From Gammaproteobacteria bacterium (GTDB lineage Bacteria > Pseudomonadota > Gammaproteobacteria > UBA6429 > Thiohalophilaceae), in contig JAADGZ010000085.1 in assembly GCA_013152045.1 (NCBI GenBank), positions 1 through 6,032 of the forward strand: DNA of 6,032 nt. Direction: 5' to 3'. The translations under genes and the position numbers were made by a program. The notes under the pieces were generated by a model. It did not search any database. It had not been told where the DNA came from and saw only the letters and a program-made list of their open reading frames with translations. Below, piece after piece: positions 5,612-6,032 of this stretch. Each line of letters begins with the position of its first letter. The stretch's first letter is position 1.

Positions 5612-6032
5612 ATGAGCAAGCGCATCGACAAGGAAAAAGAACTCAGGGAAATGCATGACTCCCAGGCCTCACTGGTAAATGCGCTGGAATCCATCCATAC
5701 CCTGCTCGAAGAAAGTGAAACCAAACTCAGCGCCGCCAGGGAAAGCCTGGCAGGTTCACGCATTGACAACCAGAAACATTACAACCCCAGCCAGAGCAAA
5801 CCACAATCAGAATCACCGCCAGAATTACTACCCGAATCAGCGTTAACAGCTGAAACAGATTCCAGCAAGTCTGACCAAGAAACACTGGCCGTACCCATAC
5901 TCGAAGATATCGTGGTCCCCGGTATTATTCAGCACGAACCTCTAGCACAATTTAATCAAGCCGAAATCAACACTACAACAGCGGCGATCGTAGAAATCAG
6001 CGAGGCACGCAGACAAGAATTTATAGACCGGC
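5612..6032 (+). CDS. Uncharacterised protein downstream of holC (3' end beyond the window)
   Basis: An open frame of 140 codons reaches the window edge without a stop. It begins 2 bases after the holC stop, with AGG (5603-5605) 6 bases ahead of the ATG, so it should be co-translated with pepA-holC. Seen: residues about 5-48 are charged and lack proline or glycine until the end, fitting a helix or short coiled coil. Residues about 56-92 are rich in S, P, E and Q and look disordered. A hydrophobic motif VPILEDIVVPG follows at 94-104, and a further segment ends in EARRQEFIDR. There is no signal peptide or membrane segment. I do not recognise the family. The IPVL-D-V-PG type motif recalls those of several short proteobacterial proteins of unknown function, but that is only an impression. 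In many relatives valS lies just downstream of the holC region, so this would be the small gene between them. Confidence 0.75.
   Translation, partial: MSKRIDKEKELREMHDSQASLVNALESIHTLLEESETKLSAARESLAGSRIDNQKHYNPSQSKPQSESPPELLPESALTAETDSSKSDQETLAVPILEDIVVPGIIQHEPLAQFNQAEINTTTAAIVEISEARRQEFIDR

Overview
The window comes from a gammaproteobacterium-like genome of moderate GC. All genes lie on the + strand. Two conserved blocks are present: a lipid A 4-amino-4-deoxy-L-arabinose (L-Ara4N) gene cluster (about 1-3406) and the housekeeping pepA-holC block (3664-5609), followed by a partial reading frame of unknown function that runs off the right edge. pepA followed by holC is a common gammaproteobacterial order. 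The intergenic palindromes, whose translations give the 'RPELVEG', 'WVERSETH' and 'CVGTRK' strings familiar from spurious proteobacterial ORFs, fit the same group. No genus can be named.

Arn block. The 3' end of arnC (undecaprenyl-phosphate Ara4FN transferase) overlaps by one base a stand-alone formyltransferase gene. After a 16-base gap comes a stand-alone UDP-glucuronate decarboxylating dehydrogenase. These last two equal the two halves of the enterobacterial fusion protein ArnA, split cleanly at the domain linker, with catalytic residues kept in both. A 196-base spacer follows, holding a strong sigma70-like promoter and an RPELVEG-type palindromic repeat. Then comes arnD, the deformylase. 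Together the genes make UDP-Ara4O, formylate UDP-Ara4N, load Ara4FN onto undecaprenyl phosphate and deformylate it. The aminotransferase (arnB), flippase (arnE/F) and lipid A transferase (arnT) are not in the window.

Spacer 3407-3663. It carries a run of palindromic repeats: a 30-bp inverted repeat (29/30 paired) followed by a T-run, which looks like the terminator of the arn unit; a 10-bp perfect hairpin; and a second, half-length relative of the first repeat. An extended -10 promoter and a good ribosome binding site then precede pepA.

Housekeeping block. pepA (M17 leucyl aminopeptidase, all metal and catalytic residues present) overlaps holC (DNA polymerase III chi) by an ATGA junction. 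holC is followed after 2 bases by an uncharacterised gene with an N-terminal charged helix, a low-complexity linker and a short conserved-looking motif. This layout suggests one co-transcribed, translationally coupled unit.

Nothing here amounts to a clearly new system. The points most worth a second look are the split ArnA, the internal promoter plus repeat ahead of arnD, the structured repeat cluster, and the unknown gene after holC.
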